DNA of 9,505 nucleotides, taken from UBA11164 sp002420085. GTDB taxonomy: Bacteria > Pseudomonadota > Gammaproteobacteria > Xanthomonadales > Xanthomonadaceae. A program made the translations under genes and the position numbers. The notes beneath the pieces were generated by a model. That model was not told the origin of the DNA. It did no database searches and saw only the letters and a list, made by a program, of their open reading frames with translations. How positions within the stretch are numbered: the stretch's first letter is position 1; each line of letters begins with the position of its first letter. The DNA is taken from NCBI GenBank assembly GCA_031976395.1, contig DALYLJ010000130.1, forward strand, positions 1 to 9,505, given 5' to 3'. Shown here piece by piece: positions 1 to 6,440 of this stretch.

Positions 1-657
1 CTCCAGCCACACCGCCATCGCGGCCGCGATCATGTCGCCGGAACCCCCGGTCATCGCTACGCCGTGCGCATGCGCAACATCAGCGATCACCGGGTGCTGG
101 TCGTACTGTCGGTCGATGGCGTCAACGCCATCACCGGACAGGATGCCAGCCCCGAGCAATCCGGCTACGTGCTGGAGCCGGGTCAGAGCGCCGACATCAC
201 CGGTTGGCGCAAGAGCATGGCCGAGGTCGCCCAGTTCGTGTTCACCGATCTCGACGACAGCTACGCCGCCCGCACCGGTCGGCCAACCAATGTCGGCGTG
301 ATCGGCGTTGCCGTGTTCCGCGAAAAAGTCAGGCCGGCCGAACCACCGGCCGTCGCCGCCGCACCGCAGCGGCGCGAAAGTGCCAAGGCATCCGCCGAAG
401 CCGAGGCCGACGCACGCCTGGCCGACGACGCCGACCGTCTCGGCCGCGCGCTCGGCACCGGCCACGGCCAACGCGAATGGGCACCGACCCGACACACCGC
501 ATTCGAACGCGCCACCCGCCGCCCGGTGCAGATCAGCGAACTGCACTACGACAGCCGCGAACGGCTGATCGCCGCCGGCATCATCCCCGCCCCGCCGCGC
601 CCGATCGCAGCGGTCCCACGGGCATTCCCCGGCGGATTCGTCCCCGACCCGCGTTGA
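1..657 (+). CDS. Conserved hypothetical protein, 5' end outside the window
   Basis: The frame is open from base 1 and ends at TGA 655-657, giving 218 residues of a protein whose start lies upstream. An internal ATG at 64 exists, but the in-frame residues before it (GHRYAVRMRN) look like coding sequence continuing into the conserved part, so a partial gene is preferred. Codons about 18-105 form a compact region with motifs such as VLSVDGVNAITG, SGYVLEPGQ, GWRKS, FTDLDDSYAARTGRP and GVIGVAVF. This pattern recurs in uncharacterised proteobacterial proteins; I know no function for it. Residues about 106-218 are Ala/Arg/Asp-rich, probably partly helical or disordered, and end in a Pro-rich tail. 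No signal peptide or membrane segment is visible in the part present. Nothing after the stop is recognisably co-transcribed. Reading frame: confident; function: unknown. Confidence 0.8.
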   Translation, partial: LQPHRHRGRDHVAGTPGHRYAVRMRNISDHRVLVVLSVDGVNAITGQDASPEQSGYVLEPGQSADITGWRKSMAEVAQFVFTDLDDSYAARTGRPTNVGVIGVAVFREKVRPAEPPAVAAAPQRRESAKASAEAEADARLADDADRLGRALGTGHGQREWAPTRHTAFERATRRPVQISELHYDSRERLIAAGIIPAPPRPIAAVPRAFPGGFVPDPR

Positions 658-818
658 CCGACCGGCCGCGCATGGATCAGGAGTCACTGGAGGAAACGCG
701 ACGGTAGAGGCAGTACACCGTGGACTGGCACGATGGCAAGCCGGCCAGGATTAGAGGCCGCGCCGAGCCAGACCGCCAGCCCATGAAGGAAGCCCTCAGC
801 GTGGATACAGCCGCTGTC

Positions 819-851
819 ATTCTGCGCGCAGCGAAGCTGCTGTCGCAGAAT
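819..851. repeat. Imperfect inverted repeat (hairpin), REP-like
   Basis: ATTCTGCG at 819-826 pairs with CGCAGAAT at 844-851, and inside it GCAGC at 828-832 pairs with GCTGC at 836-840 around a GAA loop. An unpaired C at 827 faces TGT at 841-843. The GTCATTCTG...CGCAGCGAAG wording resembles dispersed extragenic repeats found in many bacterial genomes. Whether it is repeated elsewhere in this genome cannot be seen from one window. Confidence 0.6.
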
Positions 852-898
852 CCATGACGAGCCGCAAGACCGGGGCAGATGGGCCCTGCGACCTCGCG

Positions 899-952
899 CA
901 GGGTGACAGCGACTTTGCGCGGGTGTGCGAGTTCATGCAGGGTGACAGCGAC
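899..952. repeat. Two direct copies of a 15-base motif
   Basis: CAGGGTGACAGCGAC occurs at 899-913 and again at 938-952, a period of 39 bases. Similarity beyond the 15-mer is partial, so this looks like a decayed tandem or part of a dispersed repeat. Its function is unknown. Confidence 0.6.
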
Positions 953-1175
953 GGGTCGAAAGTGATGCAGCACATGAAGCAGTCACCGATGTCGCGTGTC
1001 TTTCGCTCGACAGCCCGTGTTGTCGCATGGATCGGTGGGATAGCCCTTGGTCGTTGCACTGAAATTCGACGCGATCAGGTGACGAATAACAGCAGCCGAT
1101 CCGGCCATTGGCATGACTGCGGCGGATCGAAAACCAGGACAGTGATGCCGGCTGGGCTGTCGGCCGGCTCGCGGA

Positions 1176-1496
1176 TCAAGGCATCGGTTCGGGTTGTCGC
1201 CGCCCCCGCAGGTCGAGGTACAGGCTGTAGGCGGCGGTGAAGGTCGGAAAGAGATTCTGGAGCACGCCGACCGAGTCCTGTTTGGCGGAAAACAGGAAGT
1301 AGCTCAGGGTCATCAGGCTGCCGATCAGGCTCATGTACCAGAACAGGCGCGGGATGACCGGTCGGCCAGCGCGGTGCGAGGCGACGATCTGCACCAGCCA
1401 GCGCAGCCCGAACATCAGGGCGCCGGCATAGCCGATCAGTTTCCAGGGGGTGATGTGGATGCCGGTCCAGGCCAGGGCAAGGATTTCGGTGTTCAT
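1176..1496 (-). CDS. LAB_N (lipid A biosynthesis N-terminal-like) small membrane protein
   Basis: 106 residues starting at ATG 1496-1494, which overlaps the TGA of the upstream glycosyltransferase by four bases (ATGA); this fixes the start and suggests translational coupling. The protein is three hydrophobic helices: about 15-38, 51-70 and 75-96. The pattern WKLIGYAGALMFGLRWLVQ, then RPVIPRLFWYMSLIGSLM and a terminal aromatic-rich helix, matches the LAB_N family (PF07578). Members of that family are often encoded beside ArnC-like GT2 enzymes and ArnT-like transferases in LPS or glycan-modification operons. The biochemical role of stand-alone LAB_N proteins is poorly defined; helping present or flip a polyprenyl-phosphate sugar is an inference. 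It acts in the inner membrane. It is the last gene of the operon, and no ArnT-like gene follows inside the window. Confidence 0.85.
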   Translation of the reverse strand: MNTEILALAWTGIHITPWKLIGYAGALMFGLRWLVQIVASHRAGRPVIPRLFWYMSLIGSLMTLSYFLFSAKQDSVGVLQNLFPTFTAAYSLYLDLRGRRQPEPMP

Positions 1497-2290
1497 GGGG
1501 GAGGCACTTCCTCGACGTGCGGACGCAGGGTGCGACGGATCAGCCAGGCGACGCCGATCAGATCGAACAGGCCGACCCAGGCGCGCTGCCAGTTGCCGTA
1601 CTTGGACCGACCGACCACTCGCGGGCGATGGCCGACCGGAATGTCCAGGGTCCGCCGGCCGGCTCGCCGGATGAGTGCCGGAAGGTAGCGATGCATGTGA
1701 TCGAAGCGCGGCAGGGCGAGAAAGGCCCGGCGCTCGATCAGTTTCAGGCCACACCCGGTGTCGGGGCTGTCGTCGTGCAGCATGCGTCGCCGGACGGCAT
1801 TGGCGATCCGTGAGGCGAGCCGCTTGGATGCCGGGTCGAGACGATGGATGCGCCAACCGCAGACCAGGCCGATCGCGGTGCGCTGACCGTGGTCGGTCTG
1901 CCGATCGTCGGCATGGCCCGATTCGACCGCCCGATCGCGGGCCGCCAGTAGCCGTGGGATATCGGCGGGGTCGTTCTGGCCGTCGCCATCCAGGGTGACG
2001 ATCCAGTCGGCGCGGGCGGCATCGATGCCGGAGCACAGGGCGGCACTCTGACCGCTGCATGCAGCATGGCGCAGGATGCGCAGTTCGGGCATCGCCAGAC
2101 GGCACTCGCCCAGGCGCGCCGACGTGGCATCGCGGCTGCCGTCATCAATGACGATGATCTCGAATGCCAGCAGCGGGCGCAGAACGGCAACGATCTCGGC
2201 GAGCAGGGGGCCGATGCTGTCGGCCTCGTCGTGTACCGGGATGACCACACTCAGCAGGGGGGCGGGTTCACTCGATGCCGGCTCGGTCAT
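1493..2290 (-). CDS. GT2-family glycosyltransferase, polyprenyl-phosphate sugar synthase-like
   Basis: 265 residues from ATG 2290, placed just before the conserved domain (LLSVVIPVHDE, residues 12-22). A GTG at 2338, two bases after the epimerase stop, is an alternative; neither has a clear Shine-Dalgarno. GT-A nucleotide-sugar motifs are present: DDGS 49-52 and DGDGQNDP 101-108. The later motifs DTGCGL 178-182, HMHRYLPAL 198-206 and GRSKYG 227-232 are typical of DPM1/ArnC-like enzymes that move a sugar from a nucleotide donor to a polyprenyl phosphate at the cytoplasmic face of the inner membrane. Unlike ArnC it has no clear pair of C-terminal membrane helices, only a hydrophobic patch near 238-251. 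The LAB_N partner overlaps its end by four bases. The donor could be the UDP-uronic acid made by the epimerase upstream, but the sequence does not prove donor specificity. Confidence 0.88.
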   Translation of the reverse strand: MTEPASSEPAPLLSVVIPVHDEADSIGPLLAEIVAVLRPLLAFEIIVIDDGSRDATSARLGECRLAMPELRILRHAACSGQSAALCSGIDAARADWIVTLDGDGQNDPADIPRLLAARDRAVESGHADDRQTDHGQRTAIGLVCGWRIHRLDPASKRLASRIANAVRRRMLHDDSPDTGCGLKLIERRAFLALPRFDHMHRYLPALIRRAGRRTLDIPVGHRPRVVGRSKYGNWQRAWVGLFDLIGVAWLIRRTLRPHVEEVPPP

Positions 2291-2340
2291 GATCGGATCT
2301 GGCTCGGACGTGGGTCGGACGGGATCGGCGTAGCCCACAC

Positions 2341-3351
2341 TCAGGCTGCGTGCTCGTGTCGGTAGTAGTCGCGACACCATTCGACCACGCCTGGCAGACC
2401 CTGTTCGATGGTGATCTGCGGCTGGTAGCCGAGATGCTCGCGCGCGGCCGAAATATCGGCCAAGGTTTCGATCATGTCGCCCGCTTGCAACGGCCGATCG
2501 CGCCGGAGGGCCCGTCGTCCGGCAGCCTGCTCGATGATGGTGATGAACCGTTCGAGTTCGACCGGCCGATGGTTGCCGAGGTTGAACACCCGATGCGGGA
2601 CGATCCGATCACGCTCGCCGTCATCGCCAGGCATGTCGCCGGCGTGGCCGGGCGGATGGTCGAGCGCGGCGATGATGCCGGCAACGATGTCATCGACATG
2701 GGTGAAATCGCGGCGCATGCGGCCGTGGTTGTAGACCTCGATCGGCTGGCCGGCCAGTACCGCACGCGCGAACAGCACCGGCGCCATGTCCGGGCGGCCC
2801 CAGGGGCCGTAGACCGTGAACAGGCGCAGGCCGGTGCTGACCAGGCCATGGCTGTGGCCGTAGCTGTAGGCCATCAACTCGTTGGCGGCCTTGCTGGCCG
2901 CGTACAGCGACAGCGGCTGGTCGATGCGCTGGCCTTCGCTGAACGGTGCGCGGGCAGCAGCGCCGTAGACCGATGACGAGGATGCGTAGATCAGGTGTTC
3001 GCTGCCGGTCCGGCGACACCCTTCGAGCACATTGAGAAAGCCGATCAGGTTGGCATCGGCATAGTCGTGCGGGGCGTGCAGGGCGTGTCGGACACCGGGC
3101 TGGGCGGCGAGATGGATCACCCGGCTGGGCCGCAGATCGCGGAACAGGGTCTCGCAGGCCGCCCGATCGGCGAGGTCGAGCACGATCGGCTCGAAGCCCG
3201 GACAGAGACTGGCCAGACGGTCGCGTTTGAGCGCCGGGTCGTAGTAGTGGCTGAAGGCATCCACGCCGACCAGGCTGCGACCAGCGGCACGCAGGGCGCG
3301 ACACAGGTGCGCGCCGATGAAACCGGCTACGCCAGTGATCAGGATGGTCAT
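2341..3351 (-). CDS. UDP-glucuronate 4-epimerase-like NAD-dependent epimerase
   Basis: 336 residues, an extended SDR epimerase of normal family length. The Rossmann motif GVAGFIG is at 7-13 with Asp31 at the NAD ribose position. The catalytic set SSSSVYG (124-130) and YAASK (Tyr150, Lys154) is intact. VYGPWGRPDMA (180-190), VYNHGRMRRDFTHVDD (207-221) and PLQAGDM (287-293) are characteristic of UDP-glucuronate 4-epimerases (LpsL/CapI type), which make UDP-galacturonate in the cytosol. A UDP-glucose 4-epimerase or dehydratase is less likely from these motifs. ATG 3351 overlaps the parB stop by four bases (ATGA), which fixes the start. A hydrophilic stretch around 233-250 (HPPGHAGDMPGDDGERDR) looks like a surface loop. 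Galacturonate for LPS core, lipid A or another polymer is the natural role; the final glycan cannot be told from here. Confidence 0.87.
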   Translation of the reverse strand: MTILITGVAGFIGAHLCRALRAAGRSLVGVDAFSHYYDPALKRDRLASLCPGFEPIVLDLADRAACETLFRDLRPSRVIHLAAQPGVRHALHAPHDYADANLIGFLNVLEGCRRTGSEHLIYASSSSVYGAAARAPFSEGQRIDQPLSLYAASKAANELMAYSYGHSHGLVSTGLRLFTVYGPWGRPDMAPVLFARAVLAGQPIEVYNHGRMRRDFTHVDDIVAGIIAALDHPPGHAGDMPGDDGERDRIVPHRVFNLGNHRPVELERFITIIEQAAGRRALRRDRPLQAGDMIETLADISAAREHLGYQPQITIEQGLPGVVEWCRDYYRHEHAA

Positions 3352-4229
3352 GTCGGCCGCTTGAGGCCGAGCCGCTCCAGCACGCCGTCAAGGGCGTCCG
3401 CGCCATGGTAGTGGACGATCAGCTTGCCGCGACCGCCACGGCCATGCTCGATCGCCACACGCGCGTTGAGGGTCTCGGACAGTTCTCGTTCGAGGCTGGC
3501 GATGTCGGGATCGCGGGTGCTGGGCGCCGGCTGGCTGGGTTTCGTCCGAGTCTCGGCCAGACGCTTGGCGCGCTCTTCGACCTGGCGTACCGAGAGGCCC
3601 TGGTCGGCGGCCTCGTGGGCCAGGGTTTCGGCGATCTCGGCCGGCAAGGTCAACAAGGCGCGGGCATGACCCATCTCGATCCGACGCGCTTCCAGCAAAG
3701 CTCGAACCGGTGCCGGCAGATCGAGCAGGCGCAGCAGATTGGTCACCGCCGCCCGAGAACGGCCGACCGCTTCGGCGACCTGTTGATGGGTCAACTCGAA
3801 TTCGTCGATCAGCCGATGCAGGGCCTGGGCCTGGTCGAGCGGATTGAGGTCTTCACGCTGAATGTTCTCGATCAGGGCCATGGCCATGACCGCACGATCA
3901 TCGACATCCCGGACCAGGACCGGCACCTCGCGCAGTTCGGCCAATTGCGCGGCACGCCAGCGACGTTCACCCGCGATGATCTCGTAGCGCCCGCCATCGA
4001 GCCCACGCACCACGATCGGCTGGATCACGCCCTGAGCACGGATCGATTCCGCCAGTTCGGCCAGGCGCTCGCTGTCCATGCCGGTGCGCGGCTGGTATCG
4101 ACCGGGCTGAAGGGTCGAAATCGGCAGCGACCGCAGTTCGCCATCGCTGCTGTCGAGGTCGGGGCCGCTGTCGGTGGGACTGAGCAGGGCGCTCAGGCCA
4201 CGCCCAAGGCCGCGTTTCCGGGTTGCCAT
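3348..4229 (-). CDS. parB: Chromosome partitioning protein ParB
   Basis: 293 residues from ATG 4229-4227, which shares one base with the parA stop (TGATG); a TTG one codon earlier is possible but unlikely. The N-terminal RKRGLGRGLSALL (5-15) is the conserved segment thought to stimulate ParA ATPase. The CTP-binding/ParB-N region carries GERRWRAA (87-94) and ENIQREDLNP (121-130). A helix-turn-helix around 146-168 (LTHQQVAEAVGRSRAAVTN) would read parS, and a C-terminal dimerisation segment lies near 240-290. ParB is a CTP-dependent DNA clamp that loads at parS and spreads, and works with ParA to segregate origin regions. I found no parS-like palindrome (consensus TGTTTCACGTGAAACA) in this window. 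The protein ends overlapping the epimerase start, so parB is probably co-transcribed with envelope genes. Confidence 0.97.
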   Translation of the reverse strand: MATRKRGLGRGLSALLSPTDSGPDLDSSDGELRSLPISTLQPGRYQPRTGMDSERLAELAESIRAQGVIQPIVVRGLDGGRYEIIAGERRWRAAQLAELREVPVLVRDVDDRAVMAMALIENIQREDLNPLDQAQALHRLIDEFELTHQQVAEAVGRSRAAVTNLLRLLDLPAPVRALLEARRIEMGHARALLTLPAEIAETLAHEAADQGLSVRQVEERAKRLAETRTKPSQPAPSTRDPDIASLERELSETLNARVAIEHGRGGRGKLIVHYHGADALDGVLERLGLKRPT

Positions 4230-5017
4230 CAAGCGGCCCCTCCGACGGTGGGCCGGACCCGCTCGCGACGCACGATCTCGCCGGCCAGGCCGAGATAGGC
4301 CAGCGACCCGCGCGAGCCTCGGTCATAGGTGAGGATGCTCTGGCCGTGACTCGGCGCTTCCGCCAACCGAACGTTGCGCGGGATGATCGAACGGAATACC
4401 CGATCGCCGAAGTGTCGGGTGAGCTCGCCGCTGACGGCGGTGGTGAGGTTGTTGCGGACATCGTACATGGTGCGCAGCACACCTTCGATTTCGAGATCCG
4501 GGTTGACCCGTGCCCGGATCGACTCGATCGTGTCGAGCAGGGCGGAGATGCCTTCCAGGGCGAAGTATTCACACTGCATCGGCACCAGTACCGAATGGGC
4601 AGCCGCCAGCGCGTTGACAGTCAGCAGCGAGAGCGCAGGGGGACAGTCGATCAGGATGTACTGATAGTCGCCGACCAGCGGTTGCAGGGCCTTCTTGAGC
4701 CGGTCCTGGCGATCCGGCAGGTCCAGAAGCTGGACTTCGGCGGCGGTCAGGTCGATGTTGCTCGGCAGCAGGTCGAAGCCCTCTTCCACCGATACGATCG
4801 CCGCACGCGCCTCGGCCTCGCCGAGCAGCACCTCCAGCATCGAGGCCGACAGGCTGCGCTTGTCGATGCCCGAGGCCATCGTGGCATTGCCCTGCGGGTC
4901 GAGATCGACCAGCAGCAGCCGGCGCGGCGTGGTTGCCAGGGCGGCGGCCAGATTGACGGCGGTGGTGGTCTTGCCGACCCCGCCCTTCTGGTTGGCGATG
5001 GCGATGATCCGAGTCAT
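4229..5017 (-). CDS. parA: Chromosome partitioning ATPase ParA (Soj)
   Basis: 262 residues, normal for a chromosomal ParA without an N-terminal DNA-binding domain. The deviant Walker A KGGVGKTT is at 11-18, the second nucleotide motif DLDPQGN at 38-44, and the Walker B/switch region LIDCPP near 122-127. It binds non-specific DNA as an ATP dimer and is stimulated by ParB to move origins apart; it is cytoplasmic and nucleoid-bound. ATG 5017 overlaps the rsmG stop by four bases (ATGA), which supports this start and coupling. The parB start overlaps its TGA by one base. No internal promoter is evident, so expression probably comes from upstream of rsmG. Confidence 0.97.
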   Translation of the reverse strand: MTRIIAIANQKGGVGKTTTAVNLAAALATTPRRLLLVDLDPQGNATMASGIDKRSLSASMLEVLLGEAEARAAIVSVEEGFDLLPSNIDLTAAEVQLLDLPDRQDRLKKALQPLVGDYQYILIDCPPALSLLTVNALAAAHSVLVPMQCEYFALEGISALLDTIESIRARVNPDLEIEGVLRTMYDVRNNLTTAVSGELTRHFGDRVFRSIIPRNVRLAEAPSHGQSILTYDRGSRGSLAYLGLAGEIVRRERVRPTVGGAA

Positions 5018-5688
5018 GGTTGTTCCTGGACGGCCACAGTGGATGGAGTATCGGGGTCGCGCACGACGATGACCAGATGGCGTTGCGCCGAAAGTCCAGG
5101 CACGGACAACGCCGCGATCCGATCCAGACGCCAGCCGCGCGGCAAGCCGGCAATCTCTTCATCCGGGCGCTGTCCCTTGAGTGCCAGCACCCGGCCACCC
5201 GGACCCAGCAGATGCCCGCCAACCCGGATCAGTTCGGCAAGCGTACCGAATGCCCGCGCGGTGAGACAGTCGCAGCACCCTGGTTCGGGGACGGCCTCGG
5301 CCCGAGCCTCGATCACCCGGACATTGCCGAGGTCCAGGCGCCGAACCGCTTCGCGAAGGAAACGGGCCTTCTTGCCGTTCGACTCGATCAGCATCACCGC
5401 CAGATCGGGATCGGCCAGCGCCAGTGGAATCCCCGGCAATCCGGCACCACTGCCAATGTCGGCGAGCGGACCGGACCCGACGAACGGAGACACGACCAGC
5501 GAATCGAGCAGGTGTCGGACGATCATTTCGCCTCGATCGCGCACGGCAGTCAGGTTATAAGCCCGATTCCAGCGTTCGATCAGGTCGAGATAGGTGTCCA
5601 GCCGCTGACCCAGGGACGGATCGGCCAGGCCGAGTGCGGCAAGACCGTCGGCCAGGAGGCGGCTGGGGTTGTCCGAAAGCGTATTCAC
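5014..5688 (-). CDS. rsmG: 16S rRNA (guanine527-N7)-methyltransferase RsmG (GidB)
   Basis: 224 residues, close to the usual 200-220 of the family. It uses S-adenosylmethionine to form m7G527 in 16S rRNA of the small subunit. The class I methyltransferase SAM motif DIGSGAGLPGIP is at 77-88, preceded by ERWNRAYNLTAVRD (38-51) and followed by ESNGKKARFLREA (102-114) and LTARAF (142-147); all are hallmark RsmG segments. The start is GTG 5688-5686, with a weak GAG-containing element upstream. The bases from 5685 outwards are the duplicated end of a contig, so the start codon sits at the edge of an assembly join, although both copies agree. It is the first gene of the packed parA-parB-envelope run. 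Confidence 0.96.
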   Translation of the reverse strand: MNTLSDNPSRLLADGLAALGLADPSLGQRLDTYLDLIERWNRAYNLTAVRDRGEMIVRHLLDSLVVSPFVGSGPLADIGSGAGLPGIPLALADPDLAVMLIESNGKKARFLREAVRRLDLGNVRVIEARAEAVPEPGCCDCLTARAFGTLAELIRVGGHLLGPGGRVLALKGQRPDEEIAGLPRGWRLDRIAALSVPGLSAQRHLVIVVRDPDTPSTVAVQEQP

Positions 5689-5739
5689 AGCCGCTCAGTA
5701 TCGCCGATATCCCCGGCGGTCGCGGCAGCGGTCGGCGAG
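5685..5739. repeat. First copy of a 55-base duplication at a scaffold gap
   Basis: These 55 bases are identical to 5840-5894, immediately across the run of N. Exact identity up to the edge of the gap, at 55 bases, points to two contig ends that overlap rather than a biological repeat. Confidence 0.9.
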
Positions 5740-5839
5740 NNNNNNNNNNNNNNNNNNNNNNNNNNNNNNNNNNNNNNNNNNNNNNNNNNNNNNNNNNNNN
5801 NNNNNNNNNNNNNNNNNNNNNNNNNNNNNNNNNNNNNNN
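5740..5839. other. Assembly gap (100 N)
   Basis: Exactly 100 undetermined bases. The length is a conventional placeholder, not a measured gap. Frames that appear to run across it are artefacts. The flanking 55-base identity suggests that the true gap may be zero or negative. Confidence 0.95.
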
Positions 5840-5894
5840 TCACAGCCGCTCAGTATCGCCGATATCCCCGGCGGTCGCGGCAGCGGTCGGCGAG
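5840..5894. repeat. Second copy of the 55-base duplication at the scaffold gap
   Basis: Identical to 5685-5739. It is followed directly by GGCGGTCGGCGAG (5895-5907), so the motif CGGTCGGCGAG occurs twice in tandem. That short tandem may be what broke the assembly here. Confidence 0.9.
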
Positions 5895-5960
5895 GGCGGT
5901 CGGCGAGATCGACCCGGCTCGGCACAGACTGGCCCGAATCGGTTGGCCGAATGCGGCTGA

Positions 5961-6440
5961 TCAGGCGCTTGGACGGAGCGAGCAACGGATGACCCGCAGC
6001 CCCTGCAACGCGGTCCGTCGGTTGAGTTCGGCCTTGAGCGCTTCAGCGGCGGCGGCCAGACCCGATGCCAGGGGCACCGGATCGGCCGCGAAGGCATCGA
6101 GCGCCTGACTGGCCTGGCGCTGCACCAGATCATCGACCCGCTCCAGCGCTTCGCCGATGCGCAGCGGTTCGAGTATCTGGAAATAGAGGTCCGTGTGCGC
6201 CGTGGCGCTGCCCAACGGCCGGGCCGGCAGACTGAGATGATGGCCGATCAGGGACACCTCGGAACCGATTCGATCGAGACCGGGCACCAGCCAGTGCAGG
6301 CCCGGGGTCAGTGTCCGCAGATAACGACCGCGCCGCCGGACCGTGACCACCCGATCCTCGGGCACACGACGCAAGCCCGTCAGAACGATACCGACGAGCA
6401 CGGCCAACAGCAGCACACACAGGATCAGCGCGAGAGACAT
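5961..6440 (-). CDS. Short membrane-anchored SPFH/band-7-like protein
   Basis: 159 residues from ATG 6440, preceded by a purine-rich GGAAGAG (6451-6457) about ten bases upstream. A single N-terminal membrane helix covers residues 3-22. It is followed by RRVPEDRVVTVRRRGRYLRTLTPGLHWLVPGLDRI (24-58 region), the classic opening of stomatin/slipin SPFH domains. Residues about 60-120 resemble the middle of the domain, and 121-159 are a short Ala/Leu-rich helix. Typical slipins are about 250-300 residues, so the C-terminal half of the domain and the oligomerising tail are reduced or missing. The frame is clean to TGA 5963-5961, so this may be a real short variant rather than a broken gene. SPFH proteins form membrane scaffolds; the job of this one is unknown. 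It lies upstream of rsmG on the same strand, about 117 bases away once the false gap is removed. Confidence 0.75.
   Translation of the reverse strand: MSLALILCVLLLAVLVGIVLTGLRRVPEDRVVTVRRRGRYLRTLTPGLHWLVPGLDRIGSEVSLIGHHLSLPARPLGSATAHTDLYFQILEPLRIGEALERVDDLVQRQASQALDAFAADPVPLASGLAAAAEALKAELNRRTALQGLRVIRCSLRPSA

Larger units (their letters stand above)
658..1175. other. Non-coding stretch with small repeats and a decayed-looking short frame
   Basis: About 520 bases lie between the convergent ends of the hypothetical gene and the minus-strand operon. Frames here on both strands are short, carry no recognisable domain, and several run into neighbouring genes. Visible structure is a hairpin at 819-851, a 15-base direct repeat at 899-913 and 938-952, and a frame from ATG 672 that hits TAG at 705-707 and then stays open to TGA 855-857. 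No strong intrinsic terminator for either flanking gene is seen: a GCCGGC/GCCGGC pair at 1147-1168 lacks a convincing U-tract. Confidence 0.5.

Noticed and set aside
854..1240. Plus-strand frame of 128 codons in the repeat region
   Set aside because: It runs into the end of the LAB_N gene on the other strand, spans the direct repeats, and has no ribosome site or domain.
1497..2105. N-terminal extension of the LAB_N frame to 309 codons
   Set aside because: The extra part overlaps the GT2 gene out of frame and is Arg/Pro/Ser-rich. The true start is the ATG at 1496, overlapping the GT2 stop.
2291..2380. Longer start for the GT2 gene overlapping the epimerase
   Set aside because: The added residues are not part of the GT2 fold and would overlap the epimerase by 40 bases; ATG 2290 or GTG 2338 fits better.
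4223..5560. Long plus-strand frame of 445 codons opposite parA and rsmG
   Set aside because: It is antisense to two well-identified genes, has low-complexity composition and no family features; GC-rich shadows commonly give such frames.
5695..5985. Frames running through the N block
   Set aside because: They exist only because N codons cannot be stops, and the sequence around them is a duplicated contig end.
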